Assembly: GCF_000237925.1 (NCBI RefSeq)
Contig: NC_031500.1
Location: forward strand, 17,075,753 to 17,139,752
Source of the DNA: Schistosoma mansoni
Taxonomy: Eukaryota > Platyhelminthes > Trematoda > Strigeidida > Schistosomatidae
Direction: 5' to 3'
DNA length: 64,000 nucleotides
This document shows positions 10,690-22,504 of the stretch, piece after piece; position 1 is the stretch's first letter, and each line of letters begins with the position of its first letter. The notes under the pieces were generated by a model, which made no database searches, was not told the DNA's origin, and saw nothing but the letters and a program-made list of their open reading frames with translations. The position numbers were made by a program, and so were the translations under genes.

Positions 10690-11880
10690 TATTACTTACT
10701 ACTTACTTACTCCTATTACCCCCAATGGAGCATAGGACGCCGACCAGCATTCTCCAACACATTGTACAATGGGCCTTCCTTTCTAGTTCTATCCAATTGT
10801 TGTTCATTCTTCTCATGTCTGTCTCTATTTCTCGGTGTAATGTATCCATTGATCTTCCTTTTCTCAGGACTTCACGTGAGGGATTGCCTTGTGACGCAGT
10901 TGGGTGATTTCCTCAATATGTGTACTATTCACTTCCAAGGCTTCTTCCTGATTTCTTCCTCCACTCGAATCTGGTTTGTTCTGTTCCATAGTAGGTTGTG
11001 GCTGATAGTATTGTATTGAAAATTTTGATCTTGGTGTTGGTTGACAATTGTTTTGAGTTCCAAATGTTCTTCAGTTGTAAATATGCTACTCTTGCTTTGC
11101 CGATCCGCGCCCTCACATCTGCATCAGATCGACCGTGTTCATCAATGATTCTGCCCAGATATATGAGTTTTTACATCCTTCAAAGCTTCTCCGTCAAGTT
11201 TGATTTGATTGGTGCATGTTGTGTTGTGTCGGAAAGTCTTTCTTTTCTCTTTGTGTATGTTGGGACCTACTGCTGCTAAGGCTAGTGCTACACTGGTCGT
11301 CTTTTCCTGCATTTATTGTTGCGTGTGTGATAAAATAACTAGATCATCTGCGCAATATAAATTGCCCAGCTGCATTCTAGCTGTCCACTGTATCCCGTGC
11401 TTCCCTCCAAATGTTGACGTCTTCATAATCCAGTCAATCACCGGGAGAAAGAGAAAGGGTGAGAGTGAGGAACCTTGCGCAACACCTGTCTTTACCTCGA
11501 ATGAGTCAATGAGTTGTCCTCGATGCATTATTTGGCAGTTTAATCCATCATGGGAATTCCGTATAATATTGACTATCTTCTCAGGCATGCCGTAGCGTTG
11601 AAGAAGCTTCCATAGTGTTATCCTGTCCACGCTAACAAATGCTTTCTCGTAGTCAATGAAGTTGATGTAGAGTGGTGAATTCCATTCAATTGATTGTTCC
11701 ACAATGATACGCAGAGTTGCCATCTGGTCTTTATACGGTCGATCCTTACGGAATCCAGTCTGTTGATCTCTAAGTTGGGTGTCTACGGAGTCCTTCATTC
11801 TGTTTAACAACACTCTGTTGAAGACTTTTCCTGGTATTGAGAGAAGAGTGAAATCATGAGTAAATCGAAGGTAGAACACC
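10690..11880 (-). mobile_element. RTE/SR2-like LINE, reverse transcriptase to 3' end
   Basis: The minus strand carries a reverse transcriptase fragment (11880-11313) reading LLSIPGKVFNRVLLNRM, QQTGFRKDRPYKDQMATLRI, LYINFIDYEKAFVSVDRITL, VAQGSSLSPFLF and YCADDLVILSHTQQ. The active-site box YADD is here CADD. The C-terminal part continues in other frames (RIGKARVAYLQLKNIWNS) to a 3' terminus at ~10690. It is 5' truncated where a family II hammerhead repeat abuts. Several frame breaks; inactive. Confidence 0.85.
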
Positions 11881-12095
11881 ATGGAAAACATGGAAGCACT
11901 GGACGGCCGTTTCGTCCTATTGTGGAACTCCTCAACAGTGCGCATCGACGATTCCACCTCACGAGATTCGAACCCAGGATCTATCGGTCTCGTTCGCGAA
12001 CGCTTAAACTGTAGACCACTGAGCCGGCATCCAAAGGTGTTAATGTCCAGTACTTCCAGGTTTTCCATGGTGGTCTAGCTTCAATTGACTCAGGA
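11870..12095 (-). repeat. Hammerhead family II, antisense copy with sense tail
   Basis: Antisense order: tail, ribozyme (11896-11941), B-box 'gagattcgaacccaggatc', A-box 'accactgagccggcatcc'. It then flips to a sense tail ('ccaggttttccatggtggtc'). The ribozyme has GAAA, stem II and the GTC site, but the first box reads TTGAGGA, so C3 is lost. Confidence 0.75.
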
Positions 12096-13375
12096 ATTCA
12101 ATTGTCATTTAACTTGATTTATTCATACTTTTAAAGATCCAGTGTAAATTTCATCTGAATACAAAAGTATAATTTGCTTTCAACAAAATAATATAAATTC
12201 TTGCTTTGTCTAATTTCTATGATCATGATACTCATCATAAAGAAAAGTTTATAAGATGGAAAATAAAAATTGTAATCTCCATGCTGACTAACACAGTCAA
12301 ATACATGCTCCATTGAAAACAAATAAGTATCCTAATGTGGTGTGGGTTACTTATATCCACACAAGTAGTATATGGTGAGGGTTAGGCATAGAATGTATTT
12401 TGGTAGAAGATCAATAAAGAAAGAATAAGAATGAAGCGCAATCGGTATGAAAATGCATGAACAATGAGATCAGAGATGGCTTGATATTTACAGAAGGTAC
12501 AATCAAGATTTTGCAAATTAACTGTTTACTGTATGAATTCATCTAGTATTGTTTGTTTGAATCTTCCCATCGATGTGTTAGGACTGCAACTGCTAGCCAC
12601 TATCCATCTCTGCTTACCATGTTTACTGTATGGTTCTCAGATTTTAGTTAGATAGTGCCTAAATACATTCGATTGTTCCCAGTCGTGTTCTAGTTCACTA
12701 CACTTCCTAAAATATCCACATTAATTTTTTTTCAACGTTTTACAGTCAATGTCAAACAAACTAATTGGATAATAATATTTCTCGCTTAACACTTTCACTA
12801 TACACTTCTTAATTTGGACAAATATGCTCGAGTGGCCTGCTTGAATATCAAGGCTACCTTGTTTCTGCCATCTAGATATTTCAATAAGTTATCTGTTTTC
12901 TTGTTTGTTTTAATAGATCATTATGTCTACTGATTGCATAACCTATTCAGGTGCGTTTGTGAAAACTTCACGACATTTCTTGGTACAAGTTACAAAACAG
13001 TAAAATCATCAGAGACATCGTGATGGCCAACAGTATGAACATGATTCAGATGTTGATTTCTGAACTGTTAACATTGAATTGATGATCATCCAATATTCGA
13101 GTGGAAAAACTTCTGAACGGTCAATTCTCTATTTGAATGTTAAATCATAACGCAATCAATTATTCTAAGCTGACGAGAATCTTTGAAGTAACAGATTTTT
13201 GATAAAACAGTAAAAGTGACTTATCTTCAAACAGATTTCATTCTTTGTCTATTCATCATTTAGAAATGCCTCAGTATTCTGGTCCTACATTCACACACAT
13301 CCACTTACAAATTAACTCTCTACTTGTTTCATGTTTGTTTTGTTTAATTTGTGTTTTTACTGTACTGTTTAATTG
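12096..13375. other. No gene seen; Sm-alpha fragment at 12540-12620
   Basis: AT-rich. A short Sm-alpha-like fragment lies at 12540-12620 ('gtttgaatcttcccatcgat', then 'ctgctagc'-like tail at 12595). At ~12330-12420, 'gtggtgtgggttacttatat' resembles 27478 and 34250, an unnamed low-copy repeat. Confidence 0.4.
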
Positions 13376-13455
13376 TTACTTAATTACTTACTTACGCCTG
13401 TTACTCCCGATGAAGCATAGGCCGCCGACCAGCATTCTCCGACCCACTCTATCCT
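13376..13455 (-). mobile_element. RTE/SR2-like LINE terminal fragment
   Basis: 'cttacttacgcctgttactc' and 'ggccgccgaccagcattctc' are the reverse complement of the RTE-like 3' terminus. Only ~80 bp remain. Confidence 0.65.
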
Positions 13456-13544
13456 GGGACTGACTAATTGTAGCTCAACAATTTTAAAGAATTTAAAAAT
13501 TCCATTTATTAACTAAATAGTAAACTAATACTTCGAGATGGTGG

Positions 13545-13670
13545 AGATTTGTAGCTCAGGTGGGTGATTTTGATGTGAGTTTGTTCTCTGAGCTGGTTGG
13601 TTTAGTCGTGGAGCTTTCATCGTCCTTCTGAACAACATCATCAGCACAAACTTAGGGAATAATACTTCTT
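13545..13670 (-). repeat. Tail fragment shared with Penelope-like copies
   Basis: 'tcgtggagctttcatcgtcc' and 'ctgaacaacatcatcagcac' recur, inverted or direct, near 36860-37040 and 46470-46610, next to the Penelope-like GIY-YIG remnant at 46.1 kb. I read it as the 3' tail of that element; this link is inference. Confidence 0.45.
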
Positions 13671-13909
13671 GTAAGATTTAGACTTTAGCTTCTCAGCGTC
13701 ATAATTTGAAAGGTTATCACTGAGTACTTGTAGATATGAATGATTTGTAACATTACGATATTTACAGATTATTGATTATTGAATATTAACTTGCATCATA
13801 TATATGTCTAGACCTTGTTACAGATCACATTTTATTGATCAAGTTAAGTTATTTTAGATGAATGGCTACAATGCAATTTTATCGACAGAAATCAATCATT
13901 ATTAAAAAC

Positions 13910-14130
13910 TAACACCATCGGATGCCGGCTCAGTGGTCTATAGGTTAAATGCTCTGGCGCGAGACTGGTAGGTTCTGGGTTCGAATCTCGCGAGGCGGGA
14001 TCGTGGATGCGCACTGCCACTGAGGAGTTCCACAATAGGACGAAACAACCGTCCAGTGCTTCAAGGTTTTCCTTGGTGGTCTATCTTCAATTGACTTATG
14101 CTTTCAACTATGAAAATACTGAAATCTCCA
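13910..14130 (+). repeat. Hammerhead family II, well-preserved sense copy
   Basis: A-box region 'gatgccggctcagtggtcta', B-box 'gggttcgaatctcgcgaggc', ribozyme 14011-14058, tail 'ggtggtctatcttcaattga' and terminal 'aaatctccacaaaa'. This copy shows the family layout most clearly. Confidence 0.8.
14011..14058 (+). ncRNA. Hammerhead ribozyme, family II, with 3-nt stem I insert
   Basis: GCACTG, then an extra CCA, then CTGAGGAG, stem II loop, CGAAAC, AACC loop, GTC, CAGTGC. All core boxes are intact, but the insertion between stem I and the CUGANGA box probably impairs cleavage. Confidence 0.6.
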
Positions 14131-14186
14131 CAAAAAAACCTCCTTCTAAACAAACAAAGTATATTAGTTACTGCACCATGTAGAGC

Positions 14187-14712
14187 CCCCAAATGCCCTG
14201 GTATGGCCGAGAGTGGGGAGAGTCCGCTCTCCCTCTCGAAATACTCTCACATGGCCATGCGTAATATAGCCTCTGCCAGGGAAGTCCTACTCACTACTTT
14301 CTCACACCACGGGTGTTGTTTACGAAATTGAGAGGACGGAAAGCGAATGTCCAGCGCTTTTACCGGGTTGGTGGACAGGGAGAGTCCACCTAGGGGAGTT
14401 GGAAAACCCTGATTCCAAACCAATCGTGCACATGGCCTAGCTCCAGTATCCTGAAGGAACGAATGGCGTATGAACCAGTTGTTGGTCACCGGCTACCGTA
14501 GGAATGCATCGCCTCATGATGCTCCACTGCCTTGTGGATCAGACCTTTAGGTTGAAGGCTCCGGGTGTGGCCCCCTAAGAAAATCACCTGCTTCAGTTTG
14601 GGCACGTCAGCAGTATCACAGCCCTCACACAAATCTCATTTGATTTGTGCGGCGCATATTTATCTGGTGCTTCCTTATACCAATATTTATGTGTATAAAT
14701 AAAATGAAATAA
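14187..14712 (+). repeat. Family A repeat, near full length
   Basis: It starts 'gcccccaaatgccctggtat' and ends with 'cttccttataccaatattta' and an AAATA-type tail. The ~520-bp unit has no convincing coding frame. The A-rich 4-5-mer tail suggests LINE-mobilised retroposition. Confidence 0.8.
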
Positions 14713-15655
14713 AACACCATGTAGAAGGTGTCTTCAAATCAACACCCTTTTTCAAAAACTATAGACTATAAAAAACAAGCATTCATGACGAAATATTTAG
14801 GTTAACTTACTAATATGAGTTCGATTGTAATTTGGGTCCGAATGTATGTTAATCAAATGTATGAATATCCTTAGTGTATGAAGTGCAAAAATGGGATAAA
14901 TCAAGTTACTACTATTATAGTAAATCCAAAACAACCCATGTATTTATCCTTCTTCTCTAACAAATAGTTGTAACATATGACCTTTTATTAATGTTAATGT
15001 AAGGGGTGGTATACTGAACATTATTACTGTACTCTTATTGTCATCAGATTTATGCAAGTTGTATGCAAGCTGTTAAGTAATATAAGCAGACGGTTTAACA
15101 GTTTTCTACAGATATGGTTCTTTAACTTCTTTAAAAATTTATCTTATTGGTTAAAATGAAACCAGAGAGAGAGAGAGAGAGAGAGAAGAGTTAGGGAAAG
15201 GATGATTTCTTCATCTGATTACCTGTTCTCCGGTTTTTCTGGTTGTTACTTGAATTCTCATTCTATATGTCTGTCCATCTGCTTACATCATACATCAACA
15301 CGCTTTAAGCTTATTTCTAAACTTAAGGTATCAATATGAGTAGCCGTATTGAATTATAAGTAAGGGAATGGAATTGTGAATAGGAGAGAAAAAGTGACAA
15401 AGGGGGGGAAAGTATGTCTCTAATACACTCCTTTTTTATGAACTTACTTATAAACTATATGTGTGTAGTAAAAATGAAATGACAAACGGTGTATTTGTTT
15501 CATCATATATACCAGCCATTTTGAACAGTTTTTACTTGTATAAACACAATACATAGCAACTATATATTGTAGTAAACGAGAATACAGGCGGGGACAACCA
15601 AATGTATGTGTGATAAGACAATACAGAATAGCTTGGTCAAATCTGAGAATCATAC
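14713..15655. other. No gene seen
   Basis: AT-rich with a (GA)n run at 15163-15186. No recognisable coding similarity. Confidence 0.4.
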
Positions 15656-15659
15656 AGTA

Positions 15660-15985
15660 AATAAATTCAGTTGGTATTGTTTGGTTAAATCTTCCAACGG
15701 CTAGCCAATATCCAGCTTTGCTTATAACGCTTATGAATTTAGGCTATATCGAGGCAATATACACAGTATGCACATATGGTCAATAAGAGACTGATCAATT
15801 GCAGTCCTAAACGTCAATGGGAAGATTCAAACAAACAATATCAAGTGAATTCAAACTTCACCCCATTGCACAAGCAATTGGCTATGAGGATTCAGTACCT
15901 GAGTGGATAACGCGACGGCGTTTGAAGCGAACTGTACTGGGTTCGAGTCCCACAGTGAACATTAACCCTGAGATACAGGATACTG
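15660..15985 (+). repeat. Sm-alpha-like SINE, monomer junction
   Basis: It contains the end of one unit ('gctagccaatatccagcttt'), then body ('gaagattcaaacaaacaata'), then the next tRNA-like head ('ctgagtggataacgcgacgg', B-box 'ctgggttcgagtcccaca'). It stops before the ribozyme. Order and spacing fit the ~330-bp Sm-alpha monomer. Confidence 0.75.
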
Positions 15986-16695
15986 AATATTGAAATGAAA
16001 TGACAAAATTTAAAACTAAAATACACTGTAATTATCTATTATGGTTAAAAAGCTAATCAACAAGTCTGTGACCTAGATCAGTGGTCGAAAGATACAGCCG
16101 CTAATCTTTTAAATAACATTCAACAAAATGTAGACAATATTGTCTTATAAACAGCATAGATCATATCCGACTGTAATAGCCGATATTCTGAAATCGTCAA
16201 CAATATTTCCGAATACCTAAGCTTATTATCAGTTCATTATATTAAGATAAAAAATTTCATGGAAGTCGTTCATTTTGAAGATAATTTGTATAAGTTCTGA
16301 TTTAAGCTAAACAAACATCAAGAACTTGATAACTGTTTCACATTATTATGGGAGTCATCGTCAGTGTTCACCCACGATCGTGTCAGAGATTGAACTCAGG
16401 GAATTAAGATCACGAAGAATTGCTTTTAGACCACTGAGTTGTAAAGTAAAAATTCACATTTCCAACGTAATTCATCTCATGAAATAATGTGACCACCATT
16501 CATTGTTACAGGTATTGACTGTTACACTTATAGCTTAGCTGAACTTCAACGATCATCGATTCACACCAGAACTTGAAGAATTGTTCTCAAAATCAGTCAA
16601 AATTATACAACTAATGAATACCCTGCTGTAGTTAATCTTTAAAAGTACTTTTTTAGTGATGAGTTCGGTCTCTTTATGGGCTGTATTTATCTCCA
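15986..16695. other. No gene seen
   Basis: AT-rich. A possible very old tRNA-like SINE remnant occurs near 16380-16445 ('agaccactgagttgtaaa'). Nothing else is recognised. Confidence 0.35.
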
Positions 16696-16885
16696 TTGAA
16701 ATCGTGAACCGATCCGAGCTAGATCATCACTGAAAACTTGGAAGCACTGGATGGCCGTTACCTCCTAACATGAAACTCCTCGGAATTGCGTACTCATGAC
16801 TACTCAACGGAGAGGTAAATCCAAGACCTTCGGTCTCGCGCGAAAAGGCGTAACCTATAGACCACTGAACTGACATCCATACACT
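16696..16885 (-). repeat. Hammerhead family II, antisense copy
   Basis: 'tggaagcactggatggccgt' through 'ggtctcgcgcgaaaaggcgt' to 'agaccactgaactgacatcc'. The ribozyme core is decayed (GAAA region lost). Confidence 0.65.
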
Positions 16886-17267
16886 TTAATGAAATAAAAG
16901 TGATTATTAGTTTTACCGTAATGGTGATGGTGATAATTCCGATCTTGATATGACCAAGCGTACTTTGCATGATAACCAGAAGTAAATTTGATGTGACAGT
17001 AGTCGAATCGACGACAAAAATATTTCGTAATCTCTGTAGAATCTTATACTCCACTGAGTTAGAAGGTAAAGCTTGGCATGTGATTGCAAACAATACATTT
17101 CTGGACAAAATACTATAAGATACAGATTTTGTTTGTAGTAGTTAGTAGTTACATTTCAATAATCATTAACTATACAAAGATCGTACTTAATTAATATCAT
17201 ACTGTATGAGTACTTGATAGAAATTGTCAAAATGCTATCGAATGTTACTACTGAACAATTATCATAC

Positions 17268-17490
17268 TTTTAATAGTTGAGATCTTAAGTCAATTGAAGC
17301 TGAACCACCATGAAAATCCTGGAAGAACTAGACGGCCGTTTCATTCCATTGTGGGACTCATCAGCAGTGCGCATCCAAGATCCCAAAACCGCCGTTCAGT
17401 ACTCCCAGGTTTTCCATGGTGATCTAACTTCAATTGACTCATAATCTCAACTATTGAAATTACTAAATTCTCCACAAAACCCCCTTCTGA
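17268..17490. repeat. Hammerhead family II foldback without tRNA head
   Basis: Antisense tail and ribozyme (17275-17390) join directly to a sense ribozyme 3' half and tail (17390-17490), giving inverted arms of about 75-80 bp. The right end is 'ctccacaaaacccccttctg'. The antisense ribozyme keeps CTGATGA, GAAA and GTC, but stem II is weakened. Confidence 0.7.
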
Positions 17491-19150
17491 TATGAATTCA
17501 ATATTTGTTCATATATATGTATTAACAGTTCTAATAATAACATTTAGCTCGTATTCTATTAGCTTACACAAAATAGTTTAATTTTCGATAAATTTTAAAC
17601 ATGTTCATCAAAACATAAACGATCTAAATGATACAATGAGATAAACATCTTTATCTCGATTTTCCTCCATAGAAAGTAAGTAAACAAACTGAAATGGCTT
17701 CTCTTCAAGTGAATTGAGATAAATGAAAGAACGAAACCCCCTTCTTCCAACCCACCCCCAAAAAACCAAGATAGATAAAAACAAGTAAAACGATTTATTA
17801 TTATCATCATTCTGGTTATTAATGTCAGTTTTCTAAATGACTGAGATATTTTTTTTTATGAATAATTACAAATACCATCATGATTATTTGAATTCATCAT
17901 CTTGAAAGTGACGATAAGCAATTTAACACCCCCAACCCTACCCCCCCCAAAAAAAAAGATTAATTATAAACAAGGTTTATAGTGATTAAAACAAAAAATT
18001 GTTTCTTCTTTTTGGTTGTTGTTTTACGGTTTATCAAGAAAGTATGCGTTGTTCATGCTGTTATCTCATAAGTACTCTTGTGGTTACCTAGTTATGTATA
18101 TACATTTTGGTGTGTATAAGGATATAAAAAGCTTAAATGTCTTATTATATACATTTACTATCTGTCCTCAGATTATTTTACAGACCATTTACTCTTAGAA
18201 TTAATCTATTTCAAAGGAAATTACTGATTAATTGATGATGTATGTACATCTGTATATATACATAAACTTGATAAGTAGTTTAATAGTAGTATATACCACT
18301 CAACGATAAAACAAAAACAAAATGATGATGATGATAATAATAATAAACATTCGGATAATTTAGTTATATAATTAATTAACTAACTGTTGAATAACAAAAT
18401 CACCTTTTGGCCTAAAAACGTGTTTTGATAAGATAAATAATTAACTCCATCATTCCCCCTTTTCCCCCCCTCTCTCTCTGTGTCTGTTTTGTCAATACTA
18501 CTTACCAATTTGTCAGTAACATGGATATATAAGTGTGTGTGTGTGTCAAAATTGTGAGTGTGTATAATTGAATGATGATATCCCCAATGATTGAATACTT
18601 TAATGGATGAATGAATAAATAATAATAAACATAATAATAATTTATGGAAATTACGCAAGCAAATAATAAAAATTACTTTAATTCCTATCTTGTCTTGAAA
18701 AAAATTTGACCATTTTTATACTATACTACTTATTTCCATGAGTTATATAAGTAGATATAATGGTGATTAATAATGATTAACTAATATAAGTAATAAAAAA
18801 ATGAAATAATTCATTTTGTCTTTTTTTTGAATTTCAATTCCCTCTTCACTCAAGGTCGCCACATTGATTAAAATAAAATACAAGAAAAAAAAGAAGTTGT
18901 ACAACATTCAAGAGCAAAAAAAGAAAAAAATATTTTTTTCTTTTTTCAGAAAATAAAATAATTATTTTTCAAGTGTTCTTGAAATGAGAAAAAATTTTTT
19001 TTATTTTTTTCTAATGAAAATTATAAGTTTCTCATGAACATGAAACCACTACTAATAATAATAAATAAGTAGTAGAGTAAGGAAAAAAACGGAGTTAATT
19101 TGTTAAAATTGTTTTTGTTTCTGAAAGGAACTCTGATTATTTTTTTTTGG
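17491..19150. other. No gene seen; A/T- and microsatellite-rich
   Basis: It contains poly(C)/poly(A) near 17940, (GAT/AAT)n near 18320-18350, (GT)n near 18530-18545, and A/T homopolymer blocks at 18780-19010. No coding similarity recognised. Confidence 0.4.
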
Positions 19151-19153
19151 TAT

Positions 19154-19496
19154 TGTTATATCTAGAGCTTTGATTCTTACTATGCCGCGTTCTACCAGAC
19201 TACTTGAACGATAGAACCTGTAACTTCGCAAGAGAGACGACAGAAGACTAGTAAGTAGGAATTTTATTACCCAAACAGTGTCAAAATATAGTACAAAAAT
19301 CTCATGTATTAAAGTTTTTTTTGGCTGAAAGTATACCATCATTTTGGGCAGCCAATGAGCACATAGGGGGTCATTCTTATTCGTCCAATAGGGAATCTAC
19401 ACGTGGACATTGTAGAATGTTACCCTAGTGGTGATTGGATGGAATGTCTTCGGCACTTTCTGGGCTTCTTGAGTTTGTCAACGAGCCATCCCTACA
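19154..19496 (-). repeat. Solo LTR fossil, inverted relative to 20505-20853
   Basis: Bounded by TGTTATATC...CCCTACA, with near-matching 5-bp flanks (GGTAT/GTTAT). It is the inverted counterpart of the LTR at 20505. The family is unassigned. No internal region is attached; it looks old. Confidence 0.65.
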
Positions 19497-19604
19497 GTTA
19501 TTGAAATGGGTATATTAAACGTTTTCTTCATTTTTCGCTTTTTCTTAAACGAATAATTGAATACATCAGTTTTGATTTCTTCAAGATTCTTGTATGATGA
19601 AGTA

Positions 19605-19912
19605 GATAATTCACTTAGTATTGTTTGTTTGAATCTTCCCATTGATGTTTAGGACTGCAATTGACCAGCCTCTTATTGGCATATGTGCCTACTGTGCGTA
19701 TTGCCTCGATATAGCCTTATTTCATAAGCATTGTAAACAAAGATGGATAACGCGATGGCATTTCAAGCGAAATGTGCTGATTTTTGAGTCCCAGAGTGAA
19801 CATCAACTCTGAGATACAGGTACATTCAGCTGACGAGTCTCAAATAGGACGAAACGCGCGTCCTTGATTCCACTGCTAGCCACTATCCATCTTTGCTTAC
19901 AATGAAGTAGAT
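19605..19912 (+). repeat. Sm-alpha-like SINE, inverted-plus-sense copy
   Basis: An antisense 5' body (19609-19660) turns into a sense copy with 'ggataacgcgatggcatttc' and B-box-like 'ttgagtcccagagtga'. A well-preserved ribozyme and tail 'actgctagccactatccatc' follow. It lies between the two inverted LTR fossils. Confidence 0.75.
19823..19871 (+). ncRNA. Hammerhead ribozyme (Sm-alpha type), core intact
   Basis: ACATTCAG, CTGACGAG, stem II TCT...GGA (with one G-U), CGAAAC, GCGC loop, cleavage triplet GTC, CTTGATTCC. Both boxes, stem III pairs and the cleavage site match the Sm-alpha hammerhead. Stem I has one C-U mismatch and one G-U pair. Confidence 0.75.
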
Positions 19913-20504
19913 AATGATATAAATCATTGTGGGATTGAATTCAATGATCCATAATAATCACTTTGTTTTATTGTATTATCAGAAGTTACTTTTTTCATGA
20001 TGTAAAATTTATAGAATGTTTGATGAAGCATAATTAAGTTACTATACGTTATAATTCCTGTTTAAAGCTTACTAATATCTCTATGAAGGTGATACTAACA
20101 CTAGGTAAGATCTACCTCAACGGAGTAGATTAAATGATTGGTACATGATTGCGTTAGAATGATGAAAACCTTTTGTTAGTAGAAAGATAGGTGACTAAAG
20201 TTTCATGGTAGGTTCTTATATCTGAGGTGTAATTAATGAAATAACTAAAAACCAGCACATAAGTAGTACTTATATGAGGTTGAATTAACCAATAGGAAGA
20301 AGGGTCGATTATAAGTGGATCATAAAGTCATAACTAAAGCCTTAAAAGTAGTAGTATTATTTATAATAAATACTTTAACGATGAACCGCAAACACTAATC
20401 CTTTATGCTAGTCGATAACTAACTAGTAATCAATGTAATACAATCTACCTTTCAGTAGTGGCCGAATATGATTAGCTATATATCAATATGATCACTATTC
20501 CAAG
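19913..20504. other. No gene seen
   Basis: AT-rich spacer between a SINE and an LTR fossil; nothing recognised. Confidence 0.4.
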
Positions 20505-20853
20505 TGTAAGGATGGCTCGTTGGCAAACTCTAGGAAACCTCAGGAAGTCCAGAAAGAGACGAAGACATTCCACCCAATCACTGCTAGGGGAATATTCTAG
20601 AATGTCGACGTGTAGCTTCCCTATTGAATGGATAAGAATGACCCCCTATACGCCTATTGGCTGTCCGAAATGATGATTTACTTTCAGCCAAAAAAAACTA
20701 TAAATATATGAGATTTCTGTACTATATTTTGACATTGTTTTGGGTAATAAAATTCCTACTTACTAGTCTTTTCTCATGTGAAGTTGCAGGTTAGATCGTT
20801 CAAATAGTCTAGTAGTACGCGGCATAGTAAGAATCAAAGCTCTAGATATAACA
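20505..20853 (+). repeat. Solo LTR fossil
   Basis: It begins TGTAAGGATGG and ends ATATAACA, with an internal TATAAATATATGAG and a downstream AATAAA-like motif, as expected of a promoter and poly(A) signal in an LTR. Flanks CCAAG/CTAAG are a decayed target-site duplication. Same family as 19154-19496 in the opposite orientation. Old; no internal genes. Confidence 0.7.
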
Positions 20854-21865
20854 CTAAGTAACTTAAAATCCATGTACTTCGCGTCGATATTGTTTGCCTG
20901 ATACGGTAGAAATATCACTAACTGTGATGTTATATGGCATGGATAACGTAATAAACGTAACTACAGATCATTTCAGATAACAGACACATATGTCAATGAA
21001 TGTAAACAATCATAAAACATAAACTTGGAAGCTTTATGTTGACTATCTTAAAATAAATAAAGTCATTCCTTTTATCACTAGTACTCAAGTGTTTATGGTC
21101 TTACGCTGTTTGTGAAACAAAATGACTAATTAACCAAAGAATTATGAGTAACTCTTTATTTGAGGTATTATATTCAGCTAACACAAGTTTTGAAGAAATA
21201 TAAACGGTTAGAGTTCACTTTAAGATTGGTTAGCAGTACCTACTTACGCCTGTTAACCATCGTGGTGGAGCATAGGCCGCCCATCAGCAGTACAATCTGA
21301 GATAAAAGTTCCATTTTATCTGAAATTGACATCTAAATGTACCTAGAGAACAGTGTTCATGCTAATTGTGAGGCTCGTGCCTAGTGTCTATTACTTCGAA
21401 CTCCAGTGCGCTTTTTACTAAGCTACTGCTAATAGATATTAATGTAAAAAGTGAGAAAATATAGAAGCTTTCTAAGATCAAACAATAATCATGTATCTTG
21501 AGGATATCAGATATAGACTTCAAGTTGGTAAAAAAAACTTCGAGAATATTCTGTAAGTAAGTTTACTTTAACTATAAAAACACTTCAATGAACTTTCTGT
21601 TGGGACAATCCTGACCTCCATCTGAATAGGTATATTTGATTTCCAACTCTTACTAATTTACTCAGTATTTAGCTTTGCCAGATTATACTATTGTTACATG
21701 ACATTTATTTTATAGCCCGAAGGACATTTCATCAACATGTACTCCATGACATTTCACAATATTTGTAGTCGTAATGCTTACAGTAAAATTAAATTAACGA
21801 GTAGGTGTCTGACTAGAGTAAATGATTACATAATCGTTAGTAGTAAAATACCTATTTAGGTGAAT
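20854..21865. other. No gene seen; RTE-like terminal scrap at 21236-21290
   Basis: AT-rich. 'tacttacgcctgttaaccat' and 'gagcataggccgcccatcag' at 21236-21290 are a minus-strand RTE-like 3' end fragment. Confidence 0.45.
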
Positions 21866-22390
21866 TTGTAGTGCCGCGATTCGTTAATCGTTTACTTCGA
21901 TAACCGTTATAATTCTAATCTTAACGGTGCGTAAAATCAGAAGACAAAGGATAGCAGCAATTACAGTTTATTGTCGAATAACTCAGGTTAGGAAGCTAAC
22001 AACACCCGAGTGAATATAAACGAGCGAGTGAGCGGCAAGCGAGAGAGTGAGTGAACAGGCGAACAAGCGAAGGAAACGAACGAGGAGCAAGCGAACAAAT
22101 AGCAAGCAATTACATAGGCAGTTTATAGTCAAATTTAATAAGGGCACAGCAAACCAAAACAAAGGCTGATAATAATATTTGCGTGCGTACATATATGGGG
22201 AGGAGTATGAGTCATCGAGTGATATTTAAGTAGTCAACATTTTGGATAGAGCGTCATGTGCTCTAGTGGTATAACAGTGCAAAGAATATGCAAATTGTTA
22301 CTATCCAAATGACAATATCTGTTAAGTAAGTTAATAAAAAGGGCTTGACCGAAATTGGCTATGATCGAAATTGATTGTAGGATGGTCGCT
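21866..22390 (+). repeat. LTR fossil, same family as 23228-23790
   Basis: It starts TGTAGTGCCGCGATTCG and shares the first ~230 bp with the LTR at 23228, including a GAGCGAGTGAGC-type purine-rich block. The 3' end is uncertain. It may be a separate solo LTR. Old and diverged from its partner. Confidence 0.6.
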
Positions 22391-22504
22391 ATAAATTTTT
22401 AAATTATGCTCATGAATATCCTGGTGATATTTATCTATATTGATGATTAAGAAAATCCTCATTAATATATCTTATTATTTGAAAGGTTGATGCAACAAAT
22501 CAAC

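Noticed and set aside
13921-14000. Possible genuine tRNA gene (A and B boxes present)
   Set aside because: No cloverleaf acceptor stem, and the same segment recurs about 20 times joined to hammerhead sequence, so it is a SINE head.
15163-15186. CRISPR-like or regulatory repeat
   Set aside because: Simple (GA)n microsatellite only.
16800-17108. 102-codon open frame on the minus strand
   Set aside because: It begins in a hammerhead family II repeat and has no domain match or splice support.
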